Assembly (NCBI RefSeq): GCF_003265705.1
Contig: NW_020312827.1
Location: 16,244,182 to 16,308,181, forward strand
Length of the DNA stretch: 64,000 nucleotides
Reading direction: 5' to 3'
Source of the DNA: Callorhinus ursinus
Lineage: Eukaryota > Chordata > Mammalia > Carnivora > Otariidae
Position 1 is the stretch's first letter. Each line of letters starts with the position of its first letter. The notes beneath the pieces are model-generated. The model did no database searches. It worked only from the letters and a program-made list of their open reading frames with translations, and was not told the DNA's origin. Both the position numbers and the translations under genes were made by a program. Below are positions 1 to 11,734 of this stretch, piece after piece.

Positions 1-227
1 TCTGGTGGATTTCCCCTCTAGTAATTACAGAAAGTACACAGCAGTGACCTGAATATATGTACAACTTCTTTGTAAAGCCACCCATTCTGATCCTCATGTC
101 ATGGTAATTACCATTTCAAAGTCATAACTTCATAGAGTGAAGTGCAGAAAATAATCTTAGCAAAAATTACTATATATATATTACTATACTAAAATTACTA
201 TATATATATTACTATTCTATAATTATA

Positions 228-258
<31 letters not shown>

Positions 259-939
259 TATTCAAGACTTACTCAAGAGGTTAGACTACCTCCTGAGACC
301 ATCTCTTATATTCCCACAGGCTTTGAAATAGCTAAGGCTTTGAGTACAAAAACAGCCCACCTGCAGTGAGGCTTAACAAGAAGGGCTAACTCCTGCCTTT
401 GGGGTGAGTTGGAGTACAAAGCCAATATGTACATTGATCTTATTTCAGATCCAAAGTCCATTTTTCCTGCAGTTTAGACACCTGTAATCTCTGGCATATC
501 TTACTATATTTGATCTAGCAATATCTGTGAAAGCTACTGATTTATTTGACAAAGAATTAGAAACATACTTCTTTCACTGCCACTACAATTTCATAACCTT
601 GATGTTGTGATACAGGAATGCAACATATTTCCAAATGTGTTCCTACATTCAATGTGTGTTTATTGAGGACCTATAGTATGCTTTTTAGCTGTGTCACTTT
701 TTAAGAATAGCAAATCTGTGAATTAATCACTATGGCTAGATAGCATTATTTATAGCTAAAACTTATGTTGTGCTTACTGTTTCCCAGGAATTGAATTTCA
801 AATCTGTTTTTCAGGAGTTTAATTTCAAAACCACATGCAGTAGTTTATATTATAAAACTTCTCCTAAAAGAGCTGATGCATTGAGAAGAAAACAGGCAGG
901 GAGACTATTCCAATCTACCTTATTACAGATATAAAATGC
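1..939. other. Intergenic sequence with an AT microsatellite
   Basis: AT-rich DNA with no recognisable exon. Positions about 168-260 are an interrupted (TA)n tract with two near-identical ATTACTATATATATA blocks, probably slippage-prone. The rest shows no repeat family I can name. An open frame on the minus strand at 850-1137 lies partly in the following L2 copy and has no domain, so I treat it as chance. Confidence 0.6.
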
Positions 940-2040
940 AGAGGAATACCACTGCAGTGGCATCTCTGCTTCTCTGGGATTCAAGGAAGATTTAACATGG
1001 AATATACTATTTGAGGTGAAATCTGAAGAAGGAAAAGTAGGCAAGGGAGAGCAAAGTGAGGATATCCCAAAGAGTGTAGGGGAATGCCCTGTGAAAAACA
1101 TGGAGGTTCTACAGCTCCATGGCAGGACATGGGGCATACAAATGTTGGTAATGCTGGAGTATAAAGAAAAGGGATGATTGGGTGGGGTGGGCTCTGCAGA
1201 TAGAAGCCAGGTTTTTAAGTGACCTATATATATGGCAAGTAATTTTAATTTATACCCTGGAGCTATTAGCCATGTTTTACATATAATTGTCAGGGTTATA
1301 TTGTCAGGTTTGAAGACACATTAGAGTGGGTTGAACTCCCAGAAAAATTAGTCCAGAAGAGAGACTATTGCAATAGTTCAAGCAAAAGTTAATGCACACC
1401 AGATGTAGGAAATAGATTTTAAGAATGGAGAAAGAGATACAGACTCCAGAAGTATTAAGAAGACAGAATCATAGAAGGGTGATAATGGGTTGGAAGAATT
1501 AGGGAAGAGTATAAAATACAATGGGAAACTAGGAGGACTCTGCATTTTAAGTCTTAGGACACTGAATTGATGAACTTATCATTTTCCAAGAAATAATACA
1601 CAGGGATGGCATCGGTTTAGGGAATCCACGATGACATTAAAATTGGACATGTTGAATGGGATATTCCAGTAAGAAGATGAAGTAAGGAAATGGACATGGT
1701 ATGGAACTTAATAGAATCTCTCCTCTAAATTAAAGATAGATTTAATATCCATTACCTACCTCTTATGCCTAAGCCATGTGTGGTCCCAGTAACAACATAA
1801 AAGGCTAAGGAAGAATAGACATTAGAGAGGAGAGATGCTGAGGTTTAAGGGATGTAAAATATGGCCCTAAAGTAAATGGAGTTTCAGAATTTGAGCCAGG
1901 AGTGAAATTTGACAATTATTTGGTTGACAGGCACATAATCTAATAAGAGCTATCAGTTGAGGCCTAAAAAGATAAAAGGTGCTAGGTTTAGAAACATGGA
2001 AGTCAGTGATGAAATCAAGAAGAACAATTTAATGTTAATA
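940..2040 (-). mobile_element. Ancient L2 LINE fragment
   Basis: Read on the minus strand, this follows the L2 layout. The block near 1365-1385, read forward ACTATTGCAATAGTTCAAG, is the complement of the L2 ...GGATTACTGCAATAG... segment. GGACATGTTGAATG near 1648 matches the reverse complement of the L2 stretch before its reverse-transcriptase ADD box. AAACATGGAAGTCAGTGA near 1992 matches the complement of the preceding L2 domain. Heavy divergence and small indels leave no open frame. Edges are approximate and the L2 assignment is by eye. Confidence 0.55.
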
Positions 2041-2293
2041 AGAAGAAAGCCAAACTTCACTAAGTTGAGAATTCATTAAGCATAGAGAAAGCTGAAAGGA
2101 CAAGTCTATATGCTCTTTCCAGGAGCTTATATTGATTTTAAAATGTGTGATGTTGGTCAGTATGACAAGACAGTGAACAAACATGGGCTGTCACTCCTTT
2201 CCACAAAAACAATTCATGAAAATAAAAACAAAATGGTAGGGAAATATATGACTTCAGAAAACTGATGTCAAAAGCTGTGTGGAACTCTGGAAT

Positions 2294-2418
2294 CTTCAAG
2301 CAGACTCCCCACTGAGTGCAGAGCCCAGCCTGGGGCTTGATCCCATGACCCATGAGATCAGGACCTGAGCTGAAACCAAGAGTTGGACACTTAACTGACA
2401 GAGCGACCCAGGTGCTCC
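2294..2418 (-). mobile_element. Old tRNA-Lys CAN-SINE, truncated
   Basis: The sequence ends in the complement of a SINE head (GGAGCACCTGGGTCGCTC) and contains the complement of the AGCTCAGGTC and GGGATCAAGCCCC body motifs. The CT-rich body and AAATAAA tail are missing, so it is a partial and diverged copy. The predicted peptide across it is an artefact of the SINE sequence. Confidence 0.85.
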
Positions 2419-3799
2419 AAGAAAAAAGAAAATTTAATAAGCAAGGCACAATTATATATAAGAAAGAAATGTAAAGGGAATAATTTAGTTCTCTTATTTT
2501 CTTCAAAATCAAGAGACATAAAAAGGTAATAAAGTACAGAAGCAGAACACTGAACTATTGACTTTTCAACTTTTTAAAAACTGTGACTCATGATATACAT
2601 ATACATACATATTTTGCATATTTTTCCTATATTCAGTGGTTATATAGCAGATATGAGTGTGTATATGTGTATATGTATATAAGTGATTAAATTTTAAGGA
2701 ATTTTCAATGTATTCTGCATGCTAAAATTTTTTATTCTGTTTCTTTTTTAATGGTTGTGATCCACTGAATTGGTGTCTCAAACTAAAATGGAGTAAGGTA
2801 ATCAACTTTGGTGACTGGAAAACAGAAGAAATTAATTATATTATGTCATAAAGTTGTAATATTTAGAGAGAATATATAGATATCATTTATCATTCACCCT
2901 AGAGGCTAAAATGCTTAATTATATATTCTTTTACATTAGAGATTAATACCATAAAATTCAAATAGGAGAGAACTGAGAATAACAGAAGGCACTAAAGGCC
3001 AAAAAAAAAAAAAAAATCAGCAATATGTAGTTTATAAATGATAAACTGAAAAAAATATATATAAAGTTGAAAATAAAGGACTGAAAAGTCAGTAATATTT
3101 CTTCTTTTAATATTGGTGGCCTAAGTGATTTGAATCAAATTTCCCTCCAAAGATATTTTAACAGGTGAAAAAAAAATGAACATCTTAGTAGCGTGAAATA
3201 TTTAATAAAATAATGAAGAATTACTGGTTTAATATCAAGAATAAGATAAGAACTCCAAAATTTGAAATTGATTAGGGTCTAGCCCCAAGACATTTGCTTT
3301 CTGCAAAAGGTAGCAAGGACTGAAAGAGCTCCATAACCAAGTCTGGGAGTAGGGATTAGAGTCCTGAGGACACCAGGGAAAGAGCTTGAATCACTCCCAC
3401 CCTCCTTCTGAGTTTACCCCCCTCACATTAGCTCTGGGGCCCAAAAGATTAGCAGTCATTTTCAATTGACTCTAGCAGCTAGAGGGACAGGGTGGGACTG
3501 CAGGACCAACCAAAATGGAAGCCCAGTGTAGCACACCTGTTGTGGGCAGAACTCCTGAAGGGCCAAACTCAAGATTGGGGCTAGAACTCCCATGCTCTTA
3601 AGTCATTAGGGAGACCAGAAAAGACCAGAGGCTTCGCCCAAGATAGCGAGACCTTCAAGAACCTGGCAAAAGAAATAAAAACCCTACCTAGAAGAAAAAA
3701 CTAGTATCCTGTAATACAGGCACCAGATAACATACATCACTTATGTATATTCTTCCCAGCCATTGCCAAAGAGAGGGCAGCTTGAGTTTAACCAGGAGA
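2419..3799. other. Intergenic sequence, no gene seen
   Basis: No recognisable exon or named repeat. It holds a loose (TA/CA)n-rich stretch around 2593-2685 and an A16 run at 3001-3016. The slightly GC-richer part at about 3290-3700 has no open frame of note. Nothing else is visible. Confidence 0.5.
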
Positions 3800-4325
3800 A
3801 AATAATCGTATAAATGGATATTACATTTGTTGAAATAACTAAAACCATTTATGATATTATCATGAACACCAAATAGATGGAGTATTGTTCTAGATAAAAG
3901 CAGCTAGGAGGTCATGAAAACTAAATGCAAGAGGTGATCTTTGATTGCATCTTGGATTGTTTTTTAAAACCTATAATGCAAATTATTAGGAAAATTGGTA
4001 GATTTGGTTATGTATTAGAGAATAGTTCCATATTCATATTACATTTTCTGAATATGATAAATTGTATTGTGTTTATACCGGAGAATGTGTTTATATGCTT
4101 TTCTTAGGTCATACTTATTAAGTGTTTAGGTGAAATGTCATGGTGTCTGTATGTACTTTTTAAACGTTTCAGCAAACAAGGTGGGTGTGTATATATGTGT
4201 GATAGCACAGATATGGCAAAATATTAACAATTAATGAATCTAGACAATAACTATATGGAGTTCGTTGTATACTTCTTGTATCCATTTTGTAGATTTAATA
4301 TTTTCAAAATAAATTGTTGGTGAGG
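3800..4325 (+). mobile_element. Ancient L1-like LINE 3' end
   Basis: The last part (GGCAAAATATTAACAATTAATGAATCTAG to the AATAAATTGTTGG end, about 4214-4320) matches the 3' terminus of old mammalian L1M-type elements, which end in a 'gtttgaaa-tttt-cataataaa' pattern. Upstream sequence from about 3800 fits the same element loosely. A 60-residue open frame at 3925-4107 lies inside it and is not a gene. The subfamily is not assigned. Confidence 0.5.
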
Positions 4326-4349
4326 GAAAAATGGGGAGGAATCATCGTC

Positions 4350-4460
4350 ATAATTGTTTTCGGCATTTCCCATGTATTATTTTATTTAATCCTCATAATA
4401 ATTCATACAATTAGCCCTAGAGATTTTACAACTACAATATTATGTTATTTTGAACTTTAG
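4350..4460 (-). mobile_element. MIR SINE fragment
   Basis: TATTTTATTTAATCCTCATAATAATTC followed by a degenerate '...attttacaac' segment resembles the complement of the MIR 3' half (tRNA-derived SINE with a CORE region). It is strongly decayed, as expected for MIR in eutherians. Confidence 0.5.
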
Positions 4461-6124
4461 CATTTCCAGATTAAGTTTTGGACGTGTTGTTTTTGTGGGG
4501 CTATTGGATCATCCAGTTAAAAATGTACAGTGACAACTCTATGCAATGGAAAGGGAAGCACACATCCCTTTTGGATCACATGCTGTCAGTGATATTAATA
4601 ATTCATAATATCAAGGTCTAAAAATCAAATATAGTTCTTACTGGCTCTAAAATTTAGAGATTTCTTTTGTAATTAAGGATTATCTCCTTGTAAATGAAAT
4701 CCAAACCTAATTCTTAAATCCCATAGTTTATATGAAGCAAAACATGTCTGTGGGTGAAAGGAAAAACATAAAGTTCCCAAACAATGTTTTAAACTTACAT
4801 GGATAAAGAAATTCAAATGAAGTTATTGTTCCTAAATTCTTCTATATTGGCCTGGAGACTAAGTGTTGTTTGTTTTTCTTATTGACTTTTCCTTTTAAAG
4901 TTAAAAATCAAGCTTCTAATTTTTTGAGGGAATATTATTTGACTTGAATAATTTAGCATAGGGTTTTGAACTCTTTGTGCATTAATAAATTAAACTGAAA
5001 ATTAGAACAATACAGAAAATTTACCATGCTCTATTTATCTGATAAATGTGGGTATATGTTACAAGCTAATGCAAACACATTAGTAGTAAGACTCAGATTG
5101 AGCCACAGATGACCCAGTAGTGATTTAACAGTAGGTGTTAAAGATCTTAAGAAAGATCTTCTCTGCTGTTATTAGTATTAACCATCAATTATATTCTGAT
5201 GTATATGATTGATTAGCCATCAGTTATGCTAAAGAAAAAAAAGGTTGGTGTTTTTAATGATGTTTTTAATCATTTTTCCCAAAGATTATCTTTTGAATGG
5301 CAATGATGACAAGTTCTTGGAACATAAAGAGGAAAATGAGATCACTTTCTTAAAGTTAAAACTTTTAGATCAACAAATTAGAGCAACAGATATAAACATA
5401 TATAAATATCAACAAGCCAGGTCCACCAAGACTTGAGTAAAACTCAGTTGAATATATTGAGAAGTCTAAATAAAGAATATACTAATACAAATTGGGACTG
5501 GACAACCAAAAGAACATATGAAAGATAACCACAGAGGCCGATGATGATGCAGATCCCTGACAGCGGGAGATTTCCTCAGTCCATGGACTTTGAGTATTGT
5601 GGGTCCAATGGGCCAGGTGTTTTCTACGGTTTACACAAATCCATAAGCCCTCCCTCATCCAACTAACTGACTCTCCTTGTTCAAACTCCATGCTCAACAA
5701 GATGATTTTTGTTTTCTCAGTAGTTTATGAGGCAGGGTTACTGATGTTTATGTATCTTTAAATAGTATGATGCTAAATTCTAAGAGCCTATTGTATATGG
5801 TGCATTTGGTTGAGAAAAAGGTATATGCCATAATAGATAAAATATGATAAGTGGACATAATAAGTTCCTTTCTCACTCAGGCAATGGCCCAATGTGAAAT
5901 TCAGTGGGCCACACCTATATGGGGATTCATGGTCCTGACCTCTTGCCATCTTGTGCCCTGGACTAGTTGGCATTCAGCTAGCCAACTGGAAGACGGGTAG
6001 AGAAGACATACATGTATACTAATTTCTTTGGCAGGAACCAGTCACATGCTGCATTTAGTTGTAAGCATTTCTATCAAATGTGGATTTGGAATTCAAGAGT
6101 ATCTCTGGCAAATAAACCAATCTA
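4461..6124. other. Intergenic sequence, no gene seen
   Basis: I recognise no repeat family or exon. Open frames at 5245-5436 (plus) and at 5482-5700 and 5788-5973 (minus) are short, lack domains and show no splice or start context, so I do not call them. A short direct echo of AAGATCTT occurs near 5141-5160. Confidence 0.5.
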
Positions 6125-6325
6125 TGCTAATAGAACTCAGAGCAGTGATTGCCTGGATGGATAGGGGTTAAAAGAAAAAGAAAAATTGGAAAGGACCACA
6201 TGGTTCCTTGGGGTGGTTATACAGGTGCATACAATTGTCAAAACTTATCAAACTGCACTCTGAAAATATGTGCATTTTATGTTATATAAAATATTCCTCA
6301 ATAGATGTGTATAGATTTTTAAAGG
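6125..6325 (+). mobile_element. L1M 3' UTR fragment
   Basis: The order 'AGCAGTGATTGCCTGG', 'GGTTATACAGGTGCATAC', 'AAACTTATCAAACTGCAC' and then '...ATATTCCTCAATAG' follows the conserved 3' terminus of old L1M elements (gtggttgcc ... catcgagctgtacac ... acttcaataaa). No coding sequence remains. Confidence 0.65.
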
Positions 6326-6644
6326 ACAAAGAAAATTCCAGGTCAAGGTGCTGTATAGCAAATTACCCAGAACTTAATAGTGTACTTTATTAGTCATAGT
6401 CTGCCTTGATTAATGGGAAGGGACATAGATTCCAATTCTCAATGGAAAGAGCATCAGTGAGTTTTGGGGCCATGTTTTGAAATCACTACCTTGAGTCTTC
6501 TGATCACAAATTATTTTCATTCCTCTTACATGCAATATAGTCCACCCCCATACACACATACACAGCCCACAGTCTCATCCTATTAAGGTATCAACTTAGA
6601 CTGGAGATCTCACCATTTCACCTCTGGAACAAAATCTCTGTAGC
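6326..6644. other. Intergenic sequence, no gene seen
   Basis: About 300 bases between an L1M tail and an old LTR. I see no repeat family or exon signal here. Confidence 0.45.
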
Positions 6645-7262
6645 AGTTACTTCTGCTAGGTGACAATTACCCTACAACAGCAGCTAAAAGCAACCATTTT
6701 ATTATTCTCACAGAATCTATGGGTTACAGTAGAGGGGAATAGTTTTCTTTCTTTTTTTTTTTAAGATTTTATTTATTTATTTGACAGAAAGAGAGAGAGC
6801 ACAAGTAGGCAGAGAGGCAGGCAGAGGGAGAGGGAGAAGCAGGCTCCCTGCTCAGCAGGGAGCCTGACGTGGGGCTCGATCCCAGGACCCTGGGATCATG
6901 ACCCGAGCCAAAGGCAGTTGCTTCACCAACTGAGCCACCCAGGCGCCCCAGAGTGGAATAGTTTTCTGTCTTCTACAAGACTTGGGAGCTCAGCTGGGCA
7001 GACTCAAAGGCTGGAGGTCACTCAATAACTAGGGATTAAAATGATGCAAAGGCTCTTTTGCTCACATGTTTGGAGGCTGGCCTGGGAAAATCTGGATGCT
7101 GTGCTCAGCTGAGGAAGCTGACAGGAGCAGTTACACATCACATCTCTGTGTGGCTTGGGTTCCTCACAACAAGGTGGCTATAGGATAGTCAGATAGTCTC
7201 CATGGCAACCTAGGACTCGACCTATGATTGTTTTGGTGACACATCACCTTTTAGTACCGACC
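6645..7262 (-). mobile_element. Old MaLR-like (MLT1-type) LTR, split by a SINE
   Basis: The left arm (about 6645-6748) contains AGCAACCATTTTATTATTCTCACAG, and the right arm (6967-7262) contains AGCTCAGCTGGGCAGACTC and GCTCAGCTGAGGAAGC. Together they resemble the complement of the 3' portion of MLT1-type solo LTRs, which end near 'gttgttttaagcca...gtaatttgttac'. The younger SINE at 6749-6949 interrupts it. The family label is tentative. Confidence 0.45.
6749..6949 (-). mobile_element. CAN-SINE with target-site duplication
   Basis: Full-length minus-strand copy: the AAGATTTTATTTATTTATTT tail complement at left, the GGGAGCCTG and GATCCCAGGACCCTGGGATC body, and the head complement AGCCACCCAGGCGCCC at right. 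Flanking repeats AGAGGGGAATAGTTTTCT (6731-6748) and AGAGTGGAATAGTTTTCT (6950-6967) differ by one base, showing L1-mediated insertion. The body carries the common caniform GCCTACTTGTGCTCTCTC-type tail. Confidence 0.97.
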
Positions 7263-7734
7263 CTCAGAGGATTCAGTGCATGCCTTCTGATCCAAAAACC
7301 ATAGTCCCTACCCCTGAATGAGAAGAGCATTAAAGAATTTGAGAGCCATATTATAAAACAAATTAAAAAAGGGAATCTGGTCGTGTGAGGGACATTTCTT
7401 TTACAGAGGAGAAGATTGAGTTGCTATCTCCCTGAAATGCCTCCCACAATATAATGAGACATTAGTTACATGTCTAAATGTGCCAAGACTGGCTTTCAGT
7501 TTCTTATATTGGAGATAACTTCAACACCAGAAGCAATTAATTTTAAATATTACAGGTCTTTTGCTTTGATGCCTCTCCCCTATTCTAGGAATTACAGTGC
7601 ACAATTACTGTGATGTGTACACACGTCTTCAGACTGGAGAAAAAGGGAAAACTACTCAGGTCCCCTGAAAGTACTAGGCACTTCAGAAGTGGTTACCAGA
7701 GAGTATATTGGGTAGTGGGGGACTGTCTCAATCT
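7263..7734. other. Intergenic sequence, no gene seen
   Basis: No recognised repeat or exon. A 65-codon open frame at 7610-7807 runs into the MIR that follows and has no domain. Confidence 0.45.
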
Positions 7735-7880
7735 CTTATTTTATTTTCAAAATAGTCTCATCAAGGAAGTAGGAGAAAGATTATTGTCGTCATTTTGCAT
7801 GGGGTGATTGAGGCACTGAGAGGTGAAGAAATGCAGGACATTGTTCAAGGAAGTGACCTCTGGATTGCTGCCCTATAGTA
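7735..7880 (-). mobile_element. MIR SINE
   Basis: CGTCATTTTGCATGGGGTGATTGAGGCACTGAGAGGTGAAGAAATG followed by a 'ttgttcaagg...gtgacctctgga' stretch is the complement of the MIR core (attttacagatgaggaaactgaggcacagagaggttaag...cttgcccaaggtcac). It is diverged but collinear over more than 120 bases. Confidence 0.75.
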
Positions 7881-8276
7881 TCTTGGCGCCAAGCTTTGGG
7901 AAAATTGATAAAACCTGAAAGTGCCTTATATATTTTTTGCATAAATTTATTTACTTGTACTTGTTAATCAGTATAGTAATATGAAACATAGCTATGGCTA
8001 TTATGGGTCATTAGTGACTAAGAATTCTTTCTCTTAGAATTTCTAGCATCCCTGCCTTATCCCATCCCTTATCTCCATCTGCCACAGAAACTTTGGTTCC
8101 TAGCACTGGTACGCCCAGAAATACAACTGCTCTTTCCCAGTTGGATCATTTACTTACCTAATATGTCTCATTAGCTACATGTTACTTCCTGGTAAATGGA
8201 ACGTCAGACAATCTTGATCCCTGTAGCTGTTCTGAGTGAGCAAAGAACAGAATAACAGATACTGAAAAACTTTCAG

Positions 8277-8479
8277 GGCACCTGGGTGGCTCAGTTGGTT
8301 AAGTGACTGCCTTCGGCTCAGGTCACGATCCTGGAGTCCCAGGATCGAGTCCCGCATTGGGCTCCCTGCTCAGCGGGGAGTCTGCTTCTCCCTCTGACCT
8401 TCTTCCCTCTCATGCTCTCTCTCCACCATTCTCTCTCTCTCTCAATAAATAAATAAAAATCTTTAAAAAAAAAAAAAAA
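8277..8479 (+). mobile_element. Young-looking CAN-SINE, perfect 13-bp TSD
   Basis: It starts GGCACCTGGGTGGCTCAGTT and carries the GGAGTCCCAGGATCGAGTCC body variant, a CT-rich body and AATAAATAAATAAAAATCTTT plus an A-run. GAAAAACTTTCAG at 8264-8276 is repeated exactly at 8480-8492. It shares the tail type (CTCTGACC...CTCTCATGCTCTCT) with the copy at 34899. The tRNA-like head retains A-box and B-box-like motifs. Confidence 0.98.
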
Positions 8480-8492
8480 GAAAAACTTTCAG

Positions 8493-10755
8493 AATTGATA
8501 AATAGAAAGACACAGCTATTTGTCCAAAGCCCATGAAGGGCAATCTTCTTACGAGATTTATTAGTTTATTTTCAGCATAAAATGGTTACCATAGAAACAC
8601 ATTATGACGATATAGATTCTCATTTTCTATGGAAGTGTAGATTAGAGTCACCTTGAAAAGTGGAACCTCAGGCTTTTCCATGCTTCTGATACAATATATT
8701 TAAAATAAACTTGTATATTTCCCTTCTGTTTCTATATGATTTCAATCTATAAAATAATAAAATGATACTACAAAAATCACATAAACCAGATTATTCAAGG
8801 TCAGGGGCATATTATCAGAAAGGAGCTCATGGATATTAAACCTTAAAAGTGGGAAATTTTACACATTCTACTTTGAGTACATTAACTCTGTTAGGAAACA
8901 ACTTGTTTCCATATTTCATCACCCCTAGTAGTTTTAAATATAGTGATTTCATTGTTTATACTTAACTTTTATGCTATTGAATTTTTCCCCCAAAGCTTAT
9001 GACTAATGTTTTAATTGAGAGGTAAATTTCTTCACTGGTCAAGAAAATCACCTTGTATGCACTCTGACTTATAAAATTATCTTGCTGTGCACTGAAAAGT
9101 AGTTAGCGATAATATAAGTAGTATGTATTTAAAAATTTTTATTAATTGAAAATAACATAGAAATAATACTTTTCATAAGTCTCACATTTTCAGTGCATTT
9201 TATTTTGTAAAGACTGCTGCTCTTGGACTATAAACAGATTGAAAATGAATGAAGTCAAAAGGCCCCATACATTAAAATTTGAGTACAGCAAGTGAATTTG
9301 AAAAGTTTCAGTTTGAACAAATCATTAGAAATTTGACACTTAGTAGACATATCTGAGTTCTTAATCTTTTTAAGAAATCCAAGCAACAAACAAACAAACA
9401 CAGACTAGTTTCCTAAGATCATAAATCGTGGCTATTTTCCCAAAGGTGATGCCCAGTTTTGACACTTTGATACAATTCAGCTGGTGCTTTTCCATATTAT
9501 TCACGTGAATGCCTCTAGGAATATATGGTTCCATATACATTAGAGATAACATTGTTTTTAAGGCTTCAATGGAAGCCAAGTGCCAAGAATTGAGTTCTTG
9601 TCCCAGTGCCAAACACGTACTGGTGAGTTAGAGTGGACAGTCTACCATCTAGTCTTCTATATGTATTGACCACAAGCCTAAACTCATAGATGCATAGTAT
9701 TTTGGAAAATCATTTTCAGAGCTAGAAAGTCTGACCCAGTCCATCCTCATACTACAGGCTTTGTGCTCATGTGTGTAGCTGTTTGTGGCTGCTCCCAATT
9801 TAGGAATCAATCTCTATGTTCCATTCTTCCTGTCAATTGCCTGCAGAGGGTTTAATTCCTGTGTCAGGCCCAAATGTGTCTCTTTCATTCTCTGTCATAA
9901 CCCACAGTAACATTTAAAAAGAATGCTTTGAAACAAACTGATAACGAAAGGTCCAACAGAAACTGTCATGCTACTGGATATATTTATCATTTTCCTTCTC
10001 TTCAAATGTGGAACCCAGGTTTACACACAAGTTCAGGGTTAACCCTGAGGATTCTCAAAGCATTTTATATCCTCAGTTAAATGTTTGGTTTCCATTGTTG
10101 GCAGCCTATGCTATTATGCTCTCTATATAAGAAGTTATAAATAAGTAGAAGGCTAAAACACAGAAAGAATACAGTGCAAGGTTTATCTGCTCTTACTGGT
10201 CAATGATTTCCTAAAATTCATTCTTCCAATGGCACATTACTATAAACTTTCAGCTCAAACTGTTATTTCATTTTCAATATTTCTAATAGAAAATCTGAAG
10301 AGCCTACTCATTTAGGGTTATATTTCTGAAAATAGGCAAAAATAATAAACTTCCCCTAAATGTATAGACACATAACTGTGGGTAAAAGAAGTAAATTCAG
10401 GAAGATAGTGTAGCACACTTTGATGTACAGACTCTACTCCAAACAGGAAAGATATATCCAGCCTCAAAATCAAGATAAACATCTTGAGGATTTGAAGCCC
10501 AAAGTTGTGATTAGAGCTAGAGGTACCAATCTAATGGGTTCTATAAAGGGCAGTGGGGACCAGGATTTTAGCTCCCCTAATGTACTGAGGAGGAAGAGTG
10601 CTTCTCAAGAGAAAGATGACTGGATCAGAAGACAAAGTTTGCGGGAAAGCTGTAAAAAAGTCTGCTGCTTCACACAATCTGGAGTTATGACCTAGAGCAA
10701 CTTTTGAATGAAGGAAGTGAGAGGATAAAAGAGCCTAGAGAATGAGATCTTAACT
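8493..10755. other. Intergenic sequence, little recognisable repeat
   Basis: About 2.2 kb in which I recognise no repeat family. A short (CAAA)n-like run sits at 9386-9399. Open frames at 9370-9612 (minus) and 10420-10695 (plus, 91 codons, basic and serine-rich) match nothing I know and have no visible splice or promoter context. I do not call a gene. Confidence 0.45.
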
Positions 10756-10759
10756 AAGA

Positions 10760-11121
10760 CAGTCCCAGTCGGGGTTCTCCAGAGAAACAAAACCAGTAGG
10801 CATAAAGAGGGTTCAAGCAATGGATGTATGTGATAGTAGGGGCTGGCAAGTCCGAAGTTAACAGAACCGTCCAGAAGGCTTAGAATCTCCAGCAGGAGCT
10901 GATGATGCAGTTTCTTTTCTTTCTCAGGGATACCTAAATTTTGTTCTGACAGTCTTTCAGCTGATTGGGTGAGGTCCACTGAAATCAAGAATGATCTCAT
11001 TTACTTAAAAAGAATTTAATTTAACCATATCTACAAATAGCTCCACTGTGATAACTAGATAGGTATTTGATTAACTGGCTACCATAGCCTAATCGAGTAG
11101 ATGCATAAAAAGTAAGCATCA
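10760..11121 (-). mobile_element. Old LTR-like repeat (ERVL class, tentative)
   Basis: It begins CAGTCGGGGTTCTCCAGAGAAACAAAACC and runs through GGGGCTGGCAAGTCC, CAGCTGATTGGGTGAGG and GGCTACCATAGCC. This is the order in a common mammalian LTR-like repeat whose opposite strand begins 'ggttaattttatgtgtcaacttg' and ends '...ctctggagaaccctgactaa'. Heavily diverged. The superfamily is from general resemblance only. Confidence 0.5.
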
Positions 11122-11511
11122 TAGACACCCTTTGTCTCTTTGCCTAGATTTCTGAGATTCAAACTATCATCTTGGACAAAGAACCACAGAATGTCAATTA
11201 AAAAACTGAAAGATAAATAAAATAATTTAATGGTCTTATAGCCATCAAACAAATTGAATAAATGGTTTAAAATATCTTAAATATAAAAATTCCAGACTCA
11301 AATATTTATAAGGTAGTTACATGCAACATTCAAATACATGATTTCAATCTAACACAAACCCACTCAGAGAATAAAAAAAGAGAGACTATAACCAAACACA
11401 CACATTAAGAACGTTGGCACCAGAAATAAGTTTGGTGACAGAGTTCAAAAGAATTTATAATTAATATGGGTTTATGCCAGAAAAACAAAATGCAATGTTG
11501 ATTTTATTTTA
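11122..11511. other. AT-rich intergenic sequence
   Basis: Rich in A and T, with no clear family or exon. It may be the start of the degraded L1M that becomes recognisable after the next SINE, but I cannot align it. Confidence 0.4.
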
Positions 11512-11726
11512 TTTATTTTTTAAAAGATTTTATTTATTTAATAATTTGAAAGAGTGAGATGAGTAAGGGAGGAGCAGAGAGGGAGGGAGAGGGAGAGAGA
11601 AACTAGAGCTGACTCCACACTGAACATGGAGCCTGCCATGGGGCTCAATCTCACAACCCTGAAGATCAAGACCTGAGCCGAAACCAAGAGTTGGATGCTT
11701 AACCTAATGAGTTACCCAAGTGCTCC
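11512..11726 (-). mobile_element. Old CAN-SINE
   Basis: Diverged minus-strand copy: AAAGATTTTATTTATTTAAT at left, a GA-rich middle (complement of the CT body), GGAGCCTGCCATGGGGCTCAATC, and TTACCCAAGTGCTCC at the head end. More diverged than the other copies, and the flanking repeats are no longer clear. Confidence 0.9.
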
Positions 11727-11734
11727 AAAGTTTA

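Noticed and set aside
2138..2512. 124-codon minus-strand open frame including a STWVALSVKCPTLGF-type peptide
   Set aside because: The middle of the frame is a translated CAN-SINE (2294-2418). Similar WVAQ/WVAL peptides come from other SINE copies, for example at 59880-60089.
10420..10695. 91-codon basic frame upstream of an LTR-like repeat
   Set aside because: No similarity to any family I know, no splice or start support and no conserved motif. A comparative search would be needed before calling it.
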